Source: UBA1140 sp964409295
Lineage (GTDB): Bacteria; Campylobacterota; Campylobacteria; Campylobacterales; Sulfurovaceae
Length of the DNA: 7,878 nt
Assembly: GCA_964409295.1 (NCBI GenBank)
Contig: CAYPCV010000217.1
Coordinates: forward strand, 1 to 7,878
Direction: 5' to 3'
In this document: positions 6,918 to 7,878 of the stretch, in pieces
How positions within the stretch are numbered: position 1 is the first letter of the stretch
Layout: each line of letters opens with the position of its first letter
The notes under the pieces: generated by a model
The model's database searches: none
The model's input: the letters and a program-made list of their open reading frames with translations, nothing else
What the model was told of the DNA's origin: nothing
Translations under genes and position numbers: made by a program

Positions 6918-7474
6918 TACATTTCCCCTTTAAGTTTCTCTAATTTTTCTTCTGTTGCTTCTATTTTCCACTCAACACCATCGCCTAGAAATTCACGCTC
7001 AACGGTTATAATATCAAACTTTTTAAGTAGATACTCTGTTCGTTGAACTTGACTATAAGTTGTAACAAAAGAATATTTTAACATTTTTTCATATAAAACA
7101 ATATTATTTGATTCAGAAATAACCTCTTTCACAGAGTTTCCATACGCCCGAACCAAGCCACCAATACCCAATTTGACCCCACCAAAATAACGAACAATAA
7201 GCACAGCCACATTAATCATCTCTTCCCCACGCAACACATTAAGTGCAGGTGGAGCAGAGGAGCCTTTTGGTTCGCCATCATCCGAAGAGTTCTCTACTAT
7301 TTGGTCAAACTCATTTAAATAACGCAAAGCATAAACCACATGCCGTGACTTAGGATGCTCTTCTCGCAATTTATCTTGAAAGCCTTTAAATTCTGAAATA
7401 GGAATCAAATGGGCTATAAATTTAGATTTTTTGATTTCATAAGTAATAGTTGATGATTTTTTTATTGTTTTCAT
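6917..7474 (-). CDS. yigZ: YigZ/IMPACT family protein (UPF0029)
   Basis: The protein has 185 residues, slightly short of the usual bacterial length of about 200. The UPF0029 (IMPACT N-terminal) domain is clear: SKFIAHLIPI (17-26), SDDGEPKGSSAPPALNVL (64-81) and the family signature VRYFGGVKLGIGGLVRAYG (94-112). A short DUF1949-like ferredoxin-type C-terminal domain covers about 134-185. Eukaryotic IMPACT regulates the translation kinase GCN2. The bacterial proteins have a fold with a ribosome-factor-like C-terminal domain, but their role is not established, so no reaction is assigned. The ATG (7472-7474) overlaps the stop of the methyltransferase gene as ATGA, with only a weak AGG upstream (in GTAGGTCTTCC), which points to translational coupling. 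The end overlaps the DedA gene start by one base. Confidence 0.92.
   Translation of the reverse strand: MKTIKKSSTITYEIKKSKFIAHLIPISEFKGFQDKLREEHPKSRHVVYALRYLNEFDQIVENSSDDGEPKGSSAPPALNVLRGEEMINVAVLIVRYFGGVKLGIGGLVRAYGNSVKEVISESNNIVLYEKMLKYSFVTTYSQVQRTEYLLKKFDIITVEREFLGDGVEWKIEATEEKLEKLKGEM
6924..6930 (-). promoter_or_regulatory. Strong ribosome binding site supporting the GTG start of the DedA gene
   Basis: AAGGGGA on the minus strand lies six bases before GTG, within the last codons of the yigZ-like gene. No in-frame ATG nearby has comparable support; the ATG at 6912-6914 is in another frame on the plus strand, and the next methionines (residues 23-24) fall inside the first membrane segment. 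Confidence 0.65.
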
Positions 7475-7878
7475 GGAAGACCTACTTTATTAAATGCATC
7501 ATTAAAAGATAGCTTACTCAAATCCTCATAAATCCTCTCTGCCAAAACATAAGCCAAACGAGGAGGAACAGCATTCCCCACCATCTTGTACCCTGCTGTT
7601 AAATTTTTATAGTAAAACTTATGCTCATCAGGAAAAGTCTGTACTCTAGCACACTCACGAACACTCAAACGCCGATACAACTCCTCTTTTCCCTCTACAA
7701 ACTTCCGTTTATCTTTCTCTACCAGTTCCATCTTGGGGGCTTGTGGATGCAGTGGTGCGTGTCGTCCTCCTGCTTGTATGGTAAAAGAGGGTTCATCCCA
7801 TGCTCTCACGCGATTTCGTGACATATACATCGACGAAAACCCACCTGTCATATACTCATGGTTAAAGAGTTCACACGC
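7471..7878 (-). CDS. C5-cytosine DNA methyltransferase, C-terminal part (5' end outside window)
   Basis: This enzyme transfers a methyl group from S-adenosylmethionine to C5 of cytosine in a specific DNA site, usually as half of a restriction-modification system or as an orphan regulator. The frame stays open to the window edge; nine more codons (ACELFNHEY) precede the first visible methionine, so that methionine is internal and not the start. Visible parts are a target-recognition or linker segment with MSRNRVRAWDEPSFTIQAGG, then motif IX (RRLSVRECARVQTFPD, near the middle) and motif X (YKMVGNAVPPRLAYVLAERI), followed by a short tail. The catalytic PCQ motif and the SAM-binding motifs I-VIII must lie to the right. 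Its TGA overlaps the ATG of the yigZ gene. Recognition specificity cannot be read from this part, and no partner endonuclease is in the window. Confidence 0.93.
   Translation of the reverse strand, partial: ACELFNHEYMTGGFSSMYMSRNRVRAWDEPSFTIQAGGRHAPLHPQAPKMELVEKDKRKFVEGKEELYRRLSVRECARVQTFPDEHKFYYKNLTAGYKMVGNAVPPRLAYVLAERIYEDLSKLSFNDAFNKVGLP

Larger units (their letters stand above)
126..7878 (-). other. Probable single transcription unit: methyltransferase-yigZ-dedA-proA-tamA-tamB
   Basis: Six co-directional genes with overlaps of 4, 1 and 4 bases and gaps of only 36 and 28 bases leave no room for conventional independent regulation. The promoter is expected to the right of the window. Internal promoters inside genes, and partial termination at the 5046-5062 hairpin, are not excluded. 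Confidence 0.6.

Noticed and set aside
7849..7851. ATG as the start of the methyltransferase
   Set aside because: The frame is open to the window edge with family-like residues before it (CELFNHEY), and motifs I-VIII are still missing, so it is internal.
1..7878. CRISPR arrays, tRNA or rRNA genes, phage genes
   Set aside because: I saw no regularly spaced repeats, no tRNA-like cloverleaf and no phage-type proteins.

Overview
The window is an AT-rich stretch from a Gram-negative bacterium, most likely a member of Campylobacterota (the Sulfurimonas, Sulfurovum, Arcobacter or Helicobacter side). This rests on low GC (about 30% in the tamB lines I counted by hand), tight minus-strand gene packing, an outer-membrane TamA/TamB pair, and an insertion-sequence end that closely resembles Helicobacter IS608. 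The genus cannot be fixed from the sequence alone.

Layout, left to right. Positions 1-116 are the right end of an IS200/IS605-family transposon on the plus strand, most of which lies outside the window. It contributes the last 17 codons and stop of tnpB (1-54), then a subterminal hairpin with loop TTTA (stem 88-107). GAAT lies at the 5' foot of this hairpin and TCAA (113-116) at the presumed cleavage point. The element stops 9 bases from the tamB stop codon, so its predicted omega RNA guide (about 117-132) reads into the 3' end of tamB.

From 126 to the right edge every gene is on the minus strand. In transcription order they are a C5-cytosine DNA methyltransferase (5' part outside the window), a YigZ/IMPACT family protein, a DedA family membrane protein, proA (glutamate-5-semialdehyde dehydrogenase), tamA and tamB. 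Junctions are a 4-base ATGA overlap, a 1-base TAG/GTG overlap, a 36-base gap, a 28-base gap and a 4-base TTGA overlap. This looks like one transcription unit, though internal promoters or partial termination cannot be excluded. A small hairpin spans the proA stop codon.

Functionally, TamA (outer-membrane barrel with POTRA domains) and TamB (inner-membrane-anchored, periplasm-spanning) form the envelope translocation/assembly or lipid-transport module. DedA proteins also serve envelope lipid homeostasis, so the downstream half of the operon has an envelope theme. ProA is proline biosynthesis, and YigZ and the methyltransferase are not obviously connected to it. The least ordinary part of the window is the transposon end and where its guide points; the rest is mostly recognisable housekeeping genes with a few oddities (TTG and GTG starts, and a divergent loop-6 motif in TamA).
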